A stretch of 64,000 nucleotides of DNA from the NCBI RefSeq assembly GCF_028550435.1, contig NZ_JAQQKV010000001.1:62001-126000 (forward strand), read 5' to 3'. Both the position numbers and the translations under genes were made by a program. Shown piece after piece: positions 43,628-52,902 of this stretch (position 1 is its first letter; every line of letters begins with the position of its first letter). This stretch comes from Asticcacaulis machinosus (lineage in GTDB: Bacteria; Pseudomonadota; Alphaproteobacteria; Caulobacterales; Caulobacteraceae). Under the pieces are notes generated by a model. It did not search any database, had not been told where the DNA came from, and saw only the letters and a program-made list of their open reading frames with translations.

Positions 43628-43641
43628 CTGTCAAAGCTCCC

Positions 43642-44022
43642 TTATTCTGCGAATTCGCCGGCCGGGGCACGGTCAGAACGCTCAGGGCGTTCCGGACGGT
43701 CACGACGGGACAGGACGGGCGACAGTTCGAGGTCAAGTTCCTCAACGCGAATGGTCAGGAAGCGGATAACGTCTTCGTTGATCGACAACTGACGTTCCAT
43801 TTCCTTGACGGCAGGCGCCGGAGCGTCGATCGCCAGCAGCGAATAGTGCGCTTTGCGGTTCTTCTTGACGCGGTAGGTCAGGTTGCGAAGACCCCAGTAT
43901 TCGATCTTGGCGACGGAACCGCCGCCTTCTTCGATCAAAGCTTTCAGGGTGTCGTTGAGAGCTTCCGCCTGCTGAGGCGAAATATCTTGTCGTGCCATGA
44001 CGACATGTTCGTAATAGGCCAT
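43642..44022 (-). CDS. rpsF: 30S ribosomal protein S6
   Basis: A 126-residue S6. The start [20 protein letters not shown] and the motif [21 protein letters not shown] are conserved, while the last 25 residues are a charged R/D/E/P-rich tail. It pairs with S18 in the small subunit. It is the first gene of its operon and is preceded by a structured leader that may be bound by S6-S18. Confidence 0.97.
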   Translation of the reverse strand: MAYYEHVVMARQDISPQQAEALNDTLKALIEEGGGSVAKIEYWGLRNLTYRVKKNRKAHYSLLAIDAPAPAVKEMERQLSINEDVIRFLTIRVEELDLELSPVLSRRDRPERPERSDRAPAGEFAE

Positions 44023-44042
44023 ATCTATCCTCTTCCGTAGGG

Positions 44043-44110
44043 GCGAGGGGTGGCACGCAGGGCGGACGGAAGGTTCCGCCCCTCGCGACGGTTCATAGCC
44101 GCATACGGCT
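44043..44110 (-). promoter_or_regulatory. Structured leader of the rpsF operon, possible S6:S18 autoregulatory element
   Basis: On the minus strand, GCGAGGGG and CCCCTCGC (44086-44079 and 44050-44043) close a hairpin holding an inner GCGGA/TCCGC stem and CCG-containing loops; upstream is a second small hairpin AGCCG-TATG-CGGCT (44110-44097). Known S6:S18 leaders have a stem with a CCG bulge or loop, so this is a good candidate. Confidence 0.4.
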
Positions 44111-44194
44111 TATGACCACCTCTCAGGGAGCGCGGGCTTTACTGCATAAGGCCCGGTTTGGCAAGGGGCGGGCAGGGTTTATGTCGCCAACCTC

Positions 44195-44731
44195 TTATTT
44201 TTTCAGTTTCTGAGCGGCTTCCAGCATCTTCATAGGGTGGGATACACCATCTCCGGCTTCGTGTACGGCGGCCACCTTATGATCGGGGGTGATCAGATAG
44301 GACACGCGCGCCGCCATGTTCACGGCAGCCATCTTGGTATCATAGGCCTTGGCAACCTTGGCGTCCGTATCGGCGGCGACCGGGAACTTACCCTGACAGT
44401 CAGCCGTGGAAAACTCGGTGACTTTCTGGATGGTGTCGGTGGAGACGCCAAGGACGGTCACGTTCATGGCTTTGAATTTTGGCATGTTATCGGCAAAAGT
44501 GCGCGCTTCGAGGGAGCAGGTGCCGGTAAAGGCCTTGGGGTAGAAATAGACAACTACCGGGCCTTTTTTCAGGTGATCTTTGAGTGAAAACGCGCTGACC
44601 TTGCCATCAGTGGCGGTTTGCAGCTTAAAATCAGGCGCTTTGTCGCCCGCCTTAAGGGCCGCTAAGGCCGGGGTGGCGCTGGTCGTGAGGGCTAAGGCGG
44701 CCAGCAGGCTTGCAGATTTGATCAGGGACAT
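44195..44731 (-). CDS. Exported peroxiredoxin (AhpC/TSA, Bcp-like)
   Basis: A 178-residue thiol peroxidase with a signal peptide ending ALAAL near residue 25, so it acts in the periplasm. The peroxidatic cysteine is C72 in FTGTCSLE, and C112 in STADCQGKFP may resolve it. The start ATG 44731 has AGGAA upstream; an ATG at 44749 would place extra charged residues before the signal. It probably removes hydrogen or organic peroxides near the respiratory chain. It is divergent from fabD. Confidence 0.9.
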   Translation of the reverse strand: MSLIKSASLLAALALTTSATPALAALKAGDKAPDFKLQTATDGKVSAFSLKDHLKKGPVVVYFYPKAFTGTCSLEARTFADNMPKFKAMNVTVLGVSTDTIQKVTEFSTADCQGKFPVAADTDAKVAKAYDTKMAAVNMAARVSYLITPDHKVAAVHEAGDGVSHPMKMLEAAQKLKK

Positions 44732-44896
44732 GTCGTGTTTCCTTTGCAAGTGATAATATAGTCATACGATCTGTATACGTTTCGGACGATTCTAAAGTTA
44801 CATTTTCGAGCAGATTTATTGACCTGATTTGACATAGTGCCTATCCCCAACTATTCGCACACCCACAGACTCGTCATCGTCAAGCAGAGAGTGTTC

Positions 44897-45838
44897 ATGA
44901 CATTAGCCTTTGTATTTCCCGGTCAGGGCAGCCAGGCCGTCGGTATGGGATCAGATCTCGCCGATAATTTTCAGGCCGCGCGTGAGGTTTTCGCGGAGAT
45001 CGATGACGCGCTGGGGCAAAAGCTTTCTCTGCTCATGCGCGAAGGACCCGAAGGCGACCTGACCCTAACCGAAAATGCGCAGCCGGCCCTGATGGCCGTA
45101 TCTATGGCGGTGGTGCGCGTGCTCAAGGCCGATTTTGGCGTGGATATCGCAAAGGCCGCGTTTGTGGCAGGGCATTCTTTGGGCGAATATTCAGCCCTTG
45201 CCGCAGCAGAGGCCTTTAGCCTGACCGATACGGCGCGTCTGTTGAAGCTACGCGGTCAGGCCATGCAGCGGGCCGTGCCGGTGGGAGTAGGCGCTATGGC
45301 CGCTCTGATCGGTAAGGCTGACCTTGAACTGGCCGAAGCCGCCTGTCAGGCTGGATCATCCGCAGGCGTGGTGGTCGTTGCCAATGACAATAATGCTGGT
45401 CAGATCGTTATCTCCGGTGCCAAGGCGGCGGTCGAACTGGCCATTGAAAAGGCTAAGGAACTGGGCGCCAAGGCCATGCTGCTCAATGTATCAGCACCGT
45501 TCCATTGTCCGTTGATGCAACCGGCTGCCGATGAAATGCAGGTGGCGTTGGGTAAGGTCGCGATTGTGCAGCCAAAATCGACATTAGTTGCCAATGTCAC
45601 CGCCCGTCCGGTGAGCGATGTCAGCCAGATCGCGCCGCTGCTGGTCGAGCAGGTTACAGGCCGCGTCCGCTGGCGCGAATCCGTGCAGTGGCTGGCTAAT
45701 GAGGGCAGTGTGACCCAGTTTGCCGAACTGGGGTCGGGTAAGGTTCTGACCGGTATGATCAAGCGGATTGCGCCGGACGCCGCGGCAGTAGCGCTCAATA
45801 GTGCGGCTGATTTTGAAGCCTTTGCGGCTTCGCTCTAA
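44897..45838 (+). CDS. fabD: Malonyl-CoA:ACP transacylase
   Basis: A 313-residue enzyme that loads malonyl groups onto acyl carrier protein. The start is ATG 44897, giving TLAFVFPGQGSQAVGMG; the longer frame to 44837 has no support. The nucleophile Ser is in GHSLGEYSALAAA near residue 96, and the catalytic His is in SAPFHCPLM near 204. It opens the fabD-fabG-acpP-fabF cluster. Confidence 0.96.
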   Translation: MTLAFVFPGQGSQAVGMGSDLADNFQAAREVFAEIDDALGQKLSLLMREGPEGDLTLTENAQPALMAVSMAVVRVLKADFGVDIAKAAFVAGHSLGEYSALAAAEAFSLTDTARLLKLRGQAMQRAVPVGVGAMAALIGKADLELAEAACQAGSSAGVVVVANDNNAGQIVISGAKAAVELAIEKAKELGAKAMLLNVSAPFHCPLMQPAADEMQVALGKVAIVQPKSTLVANVTARPVSDVSQIAPLLVEQVTGRVRWRESVQWLANEGSVTQFAELGSGKVLTGMIKRIAPDAAAVALNSAADFEAFAASL

Positions 45839-45855
45839 GATTTGTGAGGGATACT

Positions 45856-46596
45856 ATGTTCGATCTTTCAAACAAGACGGCGCTGGTCACTGGCGCTACG
45901 GGCGGCCTTGGGGCCTCAATTGCCCGCGCTTTGCATAGTCAAGGTGCTACTGTCGTGCTGTCCGGTACCCGCGAGGCGGTGTTGCAGGAACTGGCGTCTG
46001 AACTGGGTGAGCGCGCCTTTGTGGCATCGTGCAACCTGTCTGATTCTGCCGAAGTCGACGGTTTGATGGCTAAGGCCGAAGCGGCGGCTGGTTCGCCGGT
46101 TGATATTTTGATCTCCAATGCCGGCTTGACGCGTGATGGCCTTCTGATGCGCATGAAGGACGAAGACTGGGAAACGGTCATCAAGGTCAATCTTGAAGCC
46201 TATTTCCGCCTGTCGCGTGCGGCCATGAAGGGTATGATGAAGCGCCGTTTTGGCCGTATCATCGGTATTGCGTCTGTGGTGGGCGTGACCGGTAATCCGG
46301 GGCAGGCCAATTACGCCGCCTCAAAGGCTGGCATGATCGGCTTTTCCAAGGCCCTGGCTCAGGAAGTGGCGTCACGCAACATTACCGTCAATACTGTCGC
46401 CCCAGGCTTTATCGCGTCTCCGATGACGGATGTTCTCAATGACGCGCAGCGCGACGCCATTCTGACCAAAATCCCTGCCGGAAAGCTGGGTGAGGGCAGC
46501 GATATCGCCGCAGCCTGCGTTTATCTGGCAAGCGAGGAAGCCGGTTATGTCACCGGCCAAACCCTGCACGTCAATGGTGGTATGGCGATGATTTAA
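45856..46596 (+). CDS. fabG: 3-oxoacyl-ACP reductase
   Basis: A 246-residue NADPH-dependent reductase of fatty acid synthesis. The cofactor motif TGATGGLG is at residues 12-19, and the catalytic Ser, Tyr and Lys lie in GIASVVGV and NYAASKAG. The C-terminal TGQTLHVNGGM is typical of FabG. The start ATG 45856 follows GAGGG. It begins 17 bases after fabD. Confidence 0.95.
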   Translation: MFDLSNKTALVTGATGGLGASIARALHSQGATVVLSGTREAVLQELASELGERAFVASCNLSDSAEVDGLMAKAEAAAGSPVDILISNAGLTRDGLLMRMKDEDWETVIKVNLEAYFRLSRAAMKGMMKRRFGRIIGIASVVGVTGNPGQANYAASKAGMIGFSKALAQEVASRNITVNTVAPGFIASPMTDVLNDAQRDAILTKIPAGKLGEGSDIAAACVYLASEEAGYVTGQTLHVNGGMAMI

Positions 46597-46776
46597 GCCT
46601 TGTGTGCCCGCTCATTTCATCAAAGGCTTTTGCATAGCAACAGAGTGTGGTACGCAGCGCAGTTAAATTTGCTTGAATCCTTACCCCATGTATGGCTACA
46701 AGCAACGCCTAGAATCTTAATCAGTTTCTAAAAGCGGCCCTCGCGGCCAAGTTTTTAAACCTCTAGAGGGCCTAAA

Positions 46777-47016
46777 ATGTCTGAAGTTCTTGAACGTGTT
46801 CGTAAGATCGTAATCGACCATCTGGATGCCGATCCGGACAAGGTCACGGATAAGGCGAGCTTTATCGACGATCTGGAAGCCGACAGCCTCGACATCGTCG
46901 AGCTGGTCATGGCTTTCGAAGAAGAGTTCGACATCGAAATTCCCGACGATTCCGCTGAGCACATCCTCACAGTCGGTGATGCGGTGAACTATATTCAGGA
47001 AAAGCTCTCTGCTTAA
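46777..47016 (+). CDS. acpP: Acyl carrier protein
   Basis: A 79-residue acidic four-helix protein that carries growing acyl chains. The phosphopantetheine attachment site is S37 in [12 protein letters not shown]. The second helix and acidic surface are fully conserved. The 180-bp gap after fabG suggests a separate promoter, as is usual for this highly expressed gene. Confidence 0.97.
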   Translation: MSEVLERVRKIVIDHLDADPDKVTDKASFIDDLEADSLDIVELVMAFEEEFDIEIPDDSAEHILTVGDAVNYIQEKLSA

Positions 47017-47037
47017 TCCTGTTAAGGTGAAATAGGG

Positions 47038-47065
47038 CGCGGCTCTGCTTAGGTGCAGGGCCGCG
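47038..47065 (+). terminator. Hairpin between acpP and fabF
   Basis: CGCGGCTCTGC (47038-47048) and GCAGGGCCGCG (47055-47065) form an 11-bp stem with one G-T pair. It lacks a T run, so it may be an attenuator or 3'-end stabiliser separating acpP from fabF rather than a full terminator. Confidence 0.4.
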
Positions 47066-47175
47066 TCATGTCTATCGGGCATATCTTTGCCCAAAGTTCT
47101 ATATTTATATTTTAACGCATTTTTTGACGACGAACCGGCGTCCGCTTTGTCGAAAAATGCTTTAGGGATACGCAT

Positions 47176-48459
47176 ATGGCTCGTCGCGTCGTGATTACTG
47201 GCGTTGGTTTGCTGACCCCGCTGGGGCATGGGACCGAAATTTCGTGGAAGCGTCTGCTGGAAGGCAAATCCGGCGCAGGCCCGATCACCGCTTTCGATAC
47301 GACCGATTATGCCTGTAGCGTCGCCTGTGAAATCCCGACCGTAGACGGTCGCGGCGGTGGCGGCCCGGACATCGAGGGTTCATTTGATGCCTCGAAAGTC
47401 CTGTCCAACAAAGAACGTCGCAAGGTCGACGACTTTATTCTGTACGCTATTGCAGCGGCTGATGAGGCATTGAACGACGCCAACTGGCATCCCGAATCCG
47501 AAGAAGATCAGACCCGCACCGGTGTCATGATCGGTTCCGGTATCGGCGGTTTGGGCGTTATCGCCGAAACCGCGCTGGAGCTTAAGGAAAAGGGGCCTAA
47601 ACGGATTTCCCCATTCTTTATTCCGTCGTCCCTGATCAATCTGGCGTCGGGCCAGGTTTCGATCCGTCACGGCCTTAAGGGGCCTAACCATTCGGTGGTT
47701 ACCGCCTGTGCGACGGGGGCTCACGCTATTGGCGATGCCGCCCGTCTGATCAAATATGGCGATGCCGATGTCATGGTTGCCGGTGGCGCTGAATCGGCCA
47801 TTGTGCCGGTCGGCATTGCGGGCTTTATCGCTTGCCGCGCCCTGTGCACCGCTTTCAATGAGACGCCGGAAAAGGCGTCGCGGCCCTATGACAAAGACCG
47901 CGACGGTTTTGTCATGGGTGAAGGCGCGGGTATTCTGGTGCTCGAAGAATATGAACACGCCAAGGCGCGCGGCGCCAAGATCTATGCCGAAGTGCTGGGC
48001 TATGGTCTGTCGGGCGACGCCTATCATATTACGGCCCCGTCCGAAGATGGTGATGGCGGCTTCCGGGCTATGTCGATGGCGCTGAAGGATGCGGGAATCA
48101 AGGCCGAAGAGATCGATTACGTCAATTCACACGGCACATCGACTATGGCCGATGGTATTGAACTGAAAGCGATTGAGAAATTCCTGGGAGAGCGTGCAGC
48201 GACCGGTACGGTGTCGTCGACCAAATCCGCTATCGGCCACCTTTTGGGGGCTGCCGGTGCGGTCGAGGCGGCGTTCTGCGTGCTGGCGATCCGCGATCAG
48301 ATCGCTCCGCCGACCATCAACCTCGACAATCCGGATGTTGAAACCCCCATCGATCTGGTGCCCAATAAGGCCAAGCCTATGAAGATCGATAAGGTTATGT
48401 CAAACTCCTTCGGATTCGGGGGCACTAATGCCGCGCTCATCCTGGGTAAGGTTGACTAA
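47176..48459 (+). CDS. fabF: 3-oxoacyl-ACP synthase II
   Basis: A 427-residue condensing enzyme that elongates acyl-ACP. The active-site Cys lies in TACATGAHAIGDA near residue 178, and the two His in NSHGTSTMADG near 317 and SAIGHLLGAAG near 353. The final SFGFGGTNAALIL is the usual phenylalanine-glycine turn. About 15 extra residues near 55-70 (GGGGPDIEG) extend the first domain. It starts with ATG 47176 and mltG follows after two bases. Confidence 0.96.
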   Translation: MARRVVITGVGLLTPLGHGTEISWKRLLEGKSGAGPITAFDTTDYACSVACEIPTVDGRGGGGPDIEGSFDASKVLSNKERRKVDDFILYAIAAADEALNDANWHPESEEDQTRTGVMIGSGIGGLGVIAETALELKEKGPKRISPFFIPSSLINLASGQVSIRHGLKGPNHSVVTACATGAHAIGDAARLIKYGDADVMVAGGAESAIVPVGIAGFIACRALCTAFNETPEKASRPYDKDRDGFVMGEGAGILVLEEYEHAKARGAKIYAEVLGYGLSGDAYHITAPSEDGDGGFRAMSMALKDAGIKAEEIDYVNSHGTSTMADGIELKAIEKFLGERAATGTVSSTKSAIGHLLGAAGAVEAAFCVLAIRDQIAPPTINLDNPDVETPIDLVPNKAKPMKIDKVMSNSFGFGGTNAALILGKVD

Positions 48460-48461
48460 CC

Positions 48462-49520
48462 ATGACGAAAAAAGGCAGGCCGGCCAAACCGCGTAAGACT
48501 AAGCGTTTGATTGCGCCGGTTGCGGGCCTGTTGTCGGGTTTGTTTCTGCTGTTTCTGGCCGTGCTGCTGGGCGTGTATGCCCAGGCGTTCGGGCCGGGAC
48601 CGGTGGCGCGTGATAATGCTGAGGTGACCTCTGTGTCGCTTAAGCAGGGCATGGGTGTTATCGCCATTGCCAAAACCCTGAAAGAGGCGGGCGTCATTCG
48701 CTCCGAGACGGCCTTTCGTCTGGCCGCCAAGGTCAGTGGCCGCGATAACGCCATGCGCGCGGGTACCTACGAATTCGACAGCCGCCAGCCCTTGTTCAGC
48801 GTTCTGAAACAGATTCAGGACGGTAAGGTCGTGCAGCACTTTGTCACTATCCCCGAAGGCCGCACATCAGCTCAGGCCGTGCGGATACTCATGGCGGTTG
48901 AGGCATTGAAAGGCGATGTCGACATCCCGCCCGAAGGTTCAGTGTTGCCGGAGACCTATCAGTATGAACCGGGCGAAACCCGTCAGGCCGTGCTTGACCG
49001 GATGCTGGAGGCAGGGCGTAAGACTTTGAACGATCTGTGGGCTAAGCGTCAGCCGGGCCTGCCGATCAATACGCCTGAAGAAGCGTTGATACTGGCGTCT
49101 GTGGTCGAAAAAGAAACCGGCCTTGCCGAGGAACGCCCGCGGGTCGCGGCTGTGTTCGTCAACCGTCTGCGCAAAGGCATGCGCCTTGAGTCCGATCCGA
49201 CTGTGGTTTACGGCGTCTCCAAAGGTGAACCGCTGGGGCGGGGCCTGCGTCGGTCGGAACTGGATACGGCGACACCGTGGAACACCTATCTGATTTCGCG
49301 CCTGCCGATTACGCCGATTGCCAATCCGGGTAAGGCGTCGATTGAAGCCGTGCTTAATCCGGCTCAGACCAATGATATATTCTTTGTCGCTGATGGCACC
49401 GGCGGTCATGTCTTTGCTGAAACCTATGATCAGCATCTGGTCAATGTCGCCAACTGGCGCAAGATCGAGAACCAGCCGCGCGATTCTGCCGTCACGGCCC
49501 TGAGCAGCCAAGCCAACTAA
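48462..49520 (+). CDS. mltG: Endolytic murein transglycosylase
   Basis: A 352-residue inner-membrane enzyme that cuts nascent peptidoglycan strands and sets glycan length. A single membrane helix lies at residues 18-40 (GLLSGLFLLFLAVLLGVYA), then a LysM-like region and the YceG domain with the catalytic Glu in VEKETGLAEERPRVAAVF. SDPTVVYG and NPGKASIEA are further conserved. It begins two bases after fabF, a common alphaproteobacterial order. Confidence 0.95.
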   Translation: MTKKGRPAKPRKTKRLIAPVAGLLSGLFLLFLAVLLGVYAQAFGPGPVARDNAEVTSVSLKQGMGVIAIAKTLKEAGVIRSETAFRLAAKVSGRDNAMRAGTYEFDSRQPLFSVLKQIQDGKVVQHFVTIPEGRTSAQAVRILMAVEALKGDVDIPPEGSVLPETYQYEPGETRQAVLDRMLEAGRKTLNDLWAKRQPGLPINTPEEALILASVVEKETGLAEERPRVAAVFVNRLRKGMRLESDPTVVYGVSKGEPLGRGLRRSELDTATPWNTYLISRLPITPIANPGKASIEAVLNPAQTNDIFFVADGTGGHVFAETYDQHLVNVANWRKIENQPRDSAVTALSSQAN

Positions 49521-49550
49521 AAGGCCAGACAATTAAAAAGGAAAGTGCGC

Positions 49551-50447
49551 ATGGCGCTTTATAGCATGACTGGCTTTGCCAGACGCGATGGCCGTCATAG
49601 CGATGATTTGGGTGAGACGCGCTGGACGATTGAGGTGCGTTCGGTCAATGGGCGCAGCCTCGATGTCAAATGCCGGTATCCTGCGGGCTATGAGCATCTG
49701 GATCGGCTGGCCAAGGAACTGTGTAAGGTCAAGTTTCAGCGCGGACAGATTGCGGTGAATTTTCAGATCACCACAGATGCCCCCAGAGCCGCGGTGACCA
49801 TTAATGAGTCAATGATTGATTTTTATCTGGCCGCTGGAGAATCTCTCATCAAAAGCGGGCGCGTTAAGCCGCCGCGCTGGGACGGGTTATTATCTCTGCG
49901 TGGGGTGTTAGAAACCGCATCGGATGAAGATACCGCAGACGATGGCCGGGCGTTTGAAGCTAGTCTGATTGACGATCTCAATAGTGTGCTTGAAGACCTT
50001 AAAGCCGCGCGTGGCCATGAGGGCGAGGCGCTGTTGCACATCCTCAACCACCATCTCGAAACCCTGACCATTGCCCGCCATGACGCCGAGGCCTTGGCAG
50101 GACAACAGTTGACGCACATCCGCGAACGCTTTGAGCGAAGGCTTAGTGAACTTATGGGGGATACGGCTGAACTTCAGGATCGAATCCTTCAGGAGGCGGC
50201 GGTGCTGGGGGTTAAGGCGGATGTCACCGAAGAACTGGACCGACTGCGCGCCCATATCGAGGCGGCCCATGCCTTGTTGGGGGCTGAGACCTCACAGGGC
50301 CGAAAGCTCGATTTTCTGGCGCAGGAGTTCATGCGCGAAGCCAACACCCTGTGCTCCAAATCGGCCCTGACAGAACTTACAGCTATTGGCCTGAATTTAA
50401 AATCAACGATTGATCAGTTTCGAGAGCAAATCCAGAATGTTGAATAA
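49551..50447 (+). CDS. yicC: YicC family endoribonuclease
   Basis: A 298-residue cytoplasmic protein. MALYSMTGFARRDG at the start and RKLDFLAQEFMREANTLCSK near the end are the YicC/DUF1732 signatures. YicC in E. coli is an endoribonuclease affecting small RNA turnover. I chose ATG 49551 with AAGGA upstream over GTG 49545. Its last bases overlap the start of gmk, and yicC-gmk is a well-known pair. Confidence 0.94.
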   Translation: MALYSMTGFARRDGRHSDDLGETRWTIEVRSVNGRSLDVKCRYPAGYEHLDRLAKELCKVKFQRGQIAVNFQITTDAPRAAVTINESMIDFYLAAGESLIKSGRVKPPRWDGLLSLRGVLETASDEDTADDGRAFEASLIDDLNSVLEDLKAARGHEGEALLHILNHHLETLTIARHDAEALAGQQLTHIRERFERRLSELMGDTAELQDRILQEAAVLGVKADVTEELDRLRAHIEAAHALLGAETSQGRKLDFLAQEFMREANTLCSKSALTELTAIGLNLKSTIDQFREQIQNVE

Positions 50448-51078
50448 TCCCCGAATCCGTCGTGGCCTTATGCTGATCGTGGTCGCACCCTCCGGGGCGG
50501 GTAAGACGTCTCTATGTCGTCGGCTTATGGCTGATCACGATGATCTGGATTTGTCGATTTCGGTGACGACGCGCGCCGCCCGACCGGGCGAGGAACACGG
50601 TCGCGACTATCACTTTATCGGCGATGCCCAAATGGATGAGCTTGTGGCCAACGATGCCTTGCTGGAAACGGCATCGGTGCATGAGTTCCGTTATGGAACG
50701 CCACGTGAGCCGGTCGAGAAGGCTTTGTCACAAGGTAAGAACGTTCTGTTCGATATCGACTGGCAGGGGGCGCAGCGTATTTCGGTTAAGGCGCCGTCGG
50801 ATGTGGTGCGGGTATTCATTTTGCCACCGTCAATGTCTGAGCTTAAGCGCCGGTTGGTAGCGCGGGCTCAGGATGGCATGGATGTGATTGAGCGCCGCCT
50901 AAGCCGCGCCAAGGGCGAGATCGCCCATTGGGCCGAATATGACTATGTCATTCTTAATGATGATTTTGACCGGTCTTATGCCGAACTGGCGCATATCTAT
51001 CACGCCGAAGCGGCGCGACGGTCGCGCGGTTTGTGGATTGCGCCGTTTGTCGATGAACTGATGAATGAGAGTTTATAA
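50437..51078 (+). CDS. gmk: Guanylate kinase
   Basis: A 213-residue enzyme that phosphorylates GMP to GDP. The P-loop is APSGAGKTSL near residue 17; TTRAARPGE and GRDYHFI form the GMP-binding part. The start ATG 50437 overlaps the yicC end by 11 bases. Its 3' end overlaps convergent ksgA by six bases. No extra domain. Confidence 0.95.
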   Translation: MLNNPRIRRGLMLIVVAPSGAGKTSLCRRLMADHDDLDLSISVTTRAARPGEEHGRDYHFIGDAQMDELVANDALLETASVHEFRYGTPREPVEKALSQGKNVLFDIDWQGAQRISVKAPSDVVRVFILPPSMSELKRRLVARAQDGMDVIERRLSRAKGEIAHWAEYDYVILNDDFDRSYAELAHIYHAEAARRSRGLWIAPFVDELMNESL

Positions 51079-51900
51079 CAGGCTGGCGAGTTTCAGAAAC
51101 CGGTCTGGCGAAACTGTCTCCGCCCGTGCGGTCGGATCAATGCCAGCCTTTTCCAGCAGGGCTTCGCCCCCCAGCGGTTTAAGTGACGCCCTGAGCATCT
51201 TGCGGCGTTGGCCAAAGGCGGCGGCGGTGATTTTTTCCAGATTTCTGATCAGGGCTGCATCCGGCCGGTTGGCCTTGGGCGTCATTTTAACCACAGCGCT
51301 GTCAACCTTTGGCGGCGGGGTAAAGGCGCGGGCGGGCAAGTCCATGATCTTTTCGCAGTCACACAGAACCTGCGCGATGACGCTCAGGCGGCCATAGTCA
51401 TTATCATTGACGGGGGCGACCACGCGCAGGGCGACTTCAAGCTGAAACATCAGGGTCATGCTGAGCGGCTGCCACGGCCCGGTCAGCCATTTGATCAGCA
51501 GCGGTGTGCCGACATTATAGGGCAGGTTGGAGACCAGATGGGCGGCCTCGCCAAGGCCGCGTTTGGCCAGTAAGGCGCGTTCATCGGCCTTGACCGCATC
51601 GGCTTCGATCACATCAAAGCGTGCGCCGTAGGCGTCATTGAGTTCGCTCAAAAGCTCAATAAAACGGGCGTCTTTTTCGATGGCCAGAACGGATCGGGCT
51701 CCACTTTCCAGCAGAGCGCGGGTCAAGCCGCCGGGGCCAGGGCCGACCTCAATCACTACGTCGCCGTCAAACGGCCCACCTAGACGTACGATTTTGCGCG
51801 TGACATTGAGATCAAGCAGGAAGTGCTGGCCAAAGCTCTTCTTGGCCATCAGTCCGTGCTGTTCAAGGCTTTCACGTAAGGTTGGTAGCTCAGGCGTCAT
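51073..51900 (-). CDS. rsmA: 16S rRNA (adenine1518/1519-N6)-dimethyltransferase
   Basis: A 275-residue methyltransferase (KsgA) that dimethylates two adenines at the end of 16S rRNA during 30S assembly. The SAM-binding segment VIEVGPGPGGLTRALL and the catalytic NLPYNVGTPLL are intact, as is the FGQHFLLDLN opening. Its start overlaps the pdxA end by 11 bases, so the two are cotranscribed, as in many proteobacteria. Confidence 0.96.
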   Translation of the reverse strand: MTPELPTLRESLEQHGLMAKKSFGQHFLLDLNVTRKIVRLGGPFDGDVVIEVGPGPGGLTRALLESGARSVLAIEKDARFIELLSELNDAYGARFDVIEADAVKADERALLAKRGLGEAAHLVSNLPYNVGTPLLIKWLTGPWQPLSMTLMFQLEVALRVVAPVNDNDYGRLSVIAQVLCDCEKIMDLPARAFTPPPKVDSAVVKMTPKANRPDAALIRNLEKITAAAFGQRRKMLRASLKPLGGEALLEKAGIDPTARAETVSPDRFLKLASLL

Positions 51901-52888
51901 GACGCTTCATACTCAAATCATGGGCCGCGTGGATCGCGGCAATCAGGCTGTCGGCTCGGGCGATGCCCTGTCCCGCAATCCCAAAGCCGGTGCCGTGGTC
52001 GGGCGAGGTACGCACAATCGGCAAACCCAGTGTAATATTGACACCGCCCCAGAAATCCAGCGTCTTCAGCGGGATCAGGCCCTGATCATGGTAAAGGCAA
52101 ATACAGGCGTCATAGGTCCCGCGCGCCTCATCATGGAACAAAGTATCGGCGGGGAAGGGGCCTTTGATATCAACGCCCTGCGCCTGTAAATCCGCGATTA
52201 CCGGCTTTAGCAGATCGATTTCTTCACGGCCGATGGTGCCATCTTCGCCGGCATGAGGGTTCAGGCCCGCCATGACCAGCCGTGGCGAGGGGATACCGAA
52301 ATCGCTTTTCAGGGCCTGATGGGTGACGTGCACTGTGTGAGCCAGATCATCGGCATTAAGACGGGCCTTAACCTGTGACAGCGGGATATGGATGGTGGCC
52401 AGCACAACCCGCAGGTCTTTGGCCGTCAGCATCATGATGGGGCCGCGCGCACCGTCGTAGGGGGCGGTGGCAGTCAGGTTCCCCAGATATTCCGTATGGC
52501 CTGGGAAGCTAAACCCCGTGGCATAGAGTACGGATTTGGCGATAGGGGCCGTAATCAGACCGCGCGCCTTACCTTCAAGGCAAAGCGTGACCGCCTCTTC
52601 GATCCAGCGCACAATATGCGGGCCGTGGAGGCTGTCGGGGTGGCCCGCAATGGCTGGCGCGGTCAAGGGCCGGTCAAGCACCGGCAGGCTGGCCGCAAAC
52701 ACCTTATGGGCCTCGGAAGCATCCCGAATCGCCGCAATATCAGCCCCGGCGGCCTTGAGCGCTTGCGCATTCCCTATCATGCAAAAACAAAGCTCAGGAA
52801 ACCGCTTTAAGGTGTCCCAAGCTTTGAGAATAATCTCAGGGCCGATACCGCACGGATCGCCCATAGTGATGACAAGCGGTTTGAGAAT
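51890..52888 (-). CDS. pdxA: 4-hydroxythreonine-4-phosphate dehydrogenase with probable non-AUG start
   Basis: An enzyme of pyridoxal phosphate synthesis that oxidises phosphohydroxythreonine using NAD. The first in-frame ATG is at 52864, but it falls within the conserved opening PLVITMGDPCGIGPEI and would remove the first beta strand. The frame is open upstream to a stop at 52901-52903. An AAAGGA site (52902-52897) lies eight bases before an in-frame ATT at 52888, giving (M)-L-K-P-L-V-I-T; an ATC at 52891 is the alternative. Metal-binding histidines and the YHDQGLIPLK segment are present. It is 19 bases after surA and overlaps rsmA. Confidence 0.85.
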   Translation of the reverse strand: MLKPLVITMGDPCGIGPEIILKAWDTLKRFPELCFCMIGNAQALKAAGADIAAIRDASEAHKVFAASLPVLDRPLTAPAIAGHPDSLHGPHIVRWIEEAVTLCLEGKARGLITAPIAKSVLYATGFSFPGHTEYLGNLTATAPYDGARGPIMMLTAKDLRVVLATIHIPLSQVKARLNADDLAHTVHVTHQALKSDFGIPSPRLVMAGLNPHAGEDGTIGREEIDLLKPVIADLQAQGVDIKGPFPADTLFHDEARGTYDACICLYHDQGLIPLKTLDFWGGVNITLGLPIVRTSPDHGTGFGIAGQGIARADSLIAAIHAAHDLSMKRHDA

Positions 52889-52902
52889 GATCCCAATCCT
52901 TT
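52886..52902 (-). promoter_or_regulatory. pdxA: Shine-Dalgarno and probable ATT start of pdxA
   Basis: AAAGGA on the minus strand at 52902-52897, then an eight-base spacer to ATT at 52888-52886. No ATG, GTG, TTG or CTG is in frame between the stop at 52903-52901 and ATG 52864, and no ribosome site precedes that ATG. An error in the sequence at this spot is the main alternative. Confidence 0.5.

Noticed and set aside
47380-48027. Minus-strand ORF of 215 codons
   Set aside because: Antisense to fabF, no ribosome site and no known motif.
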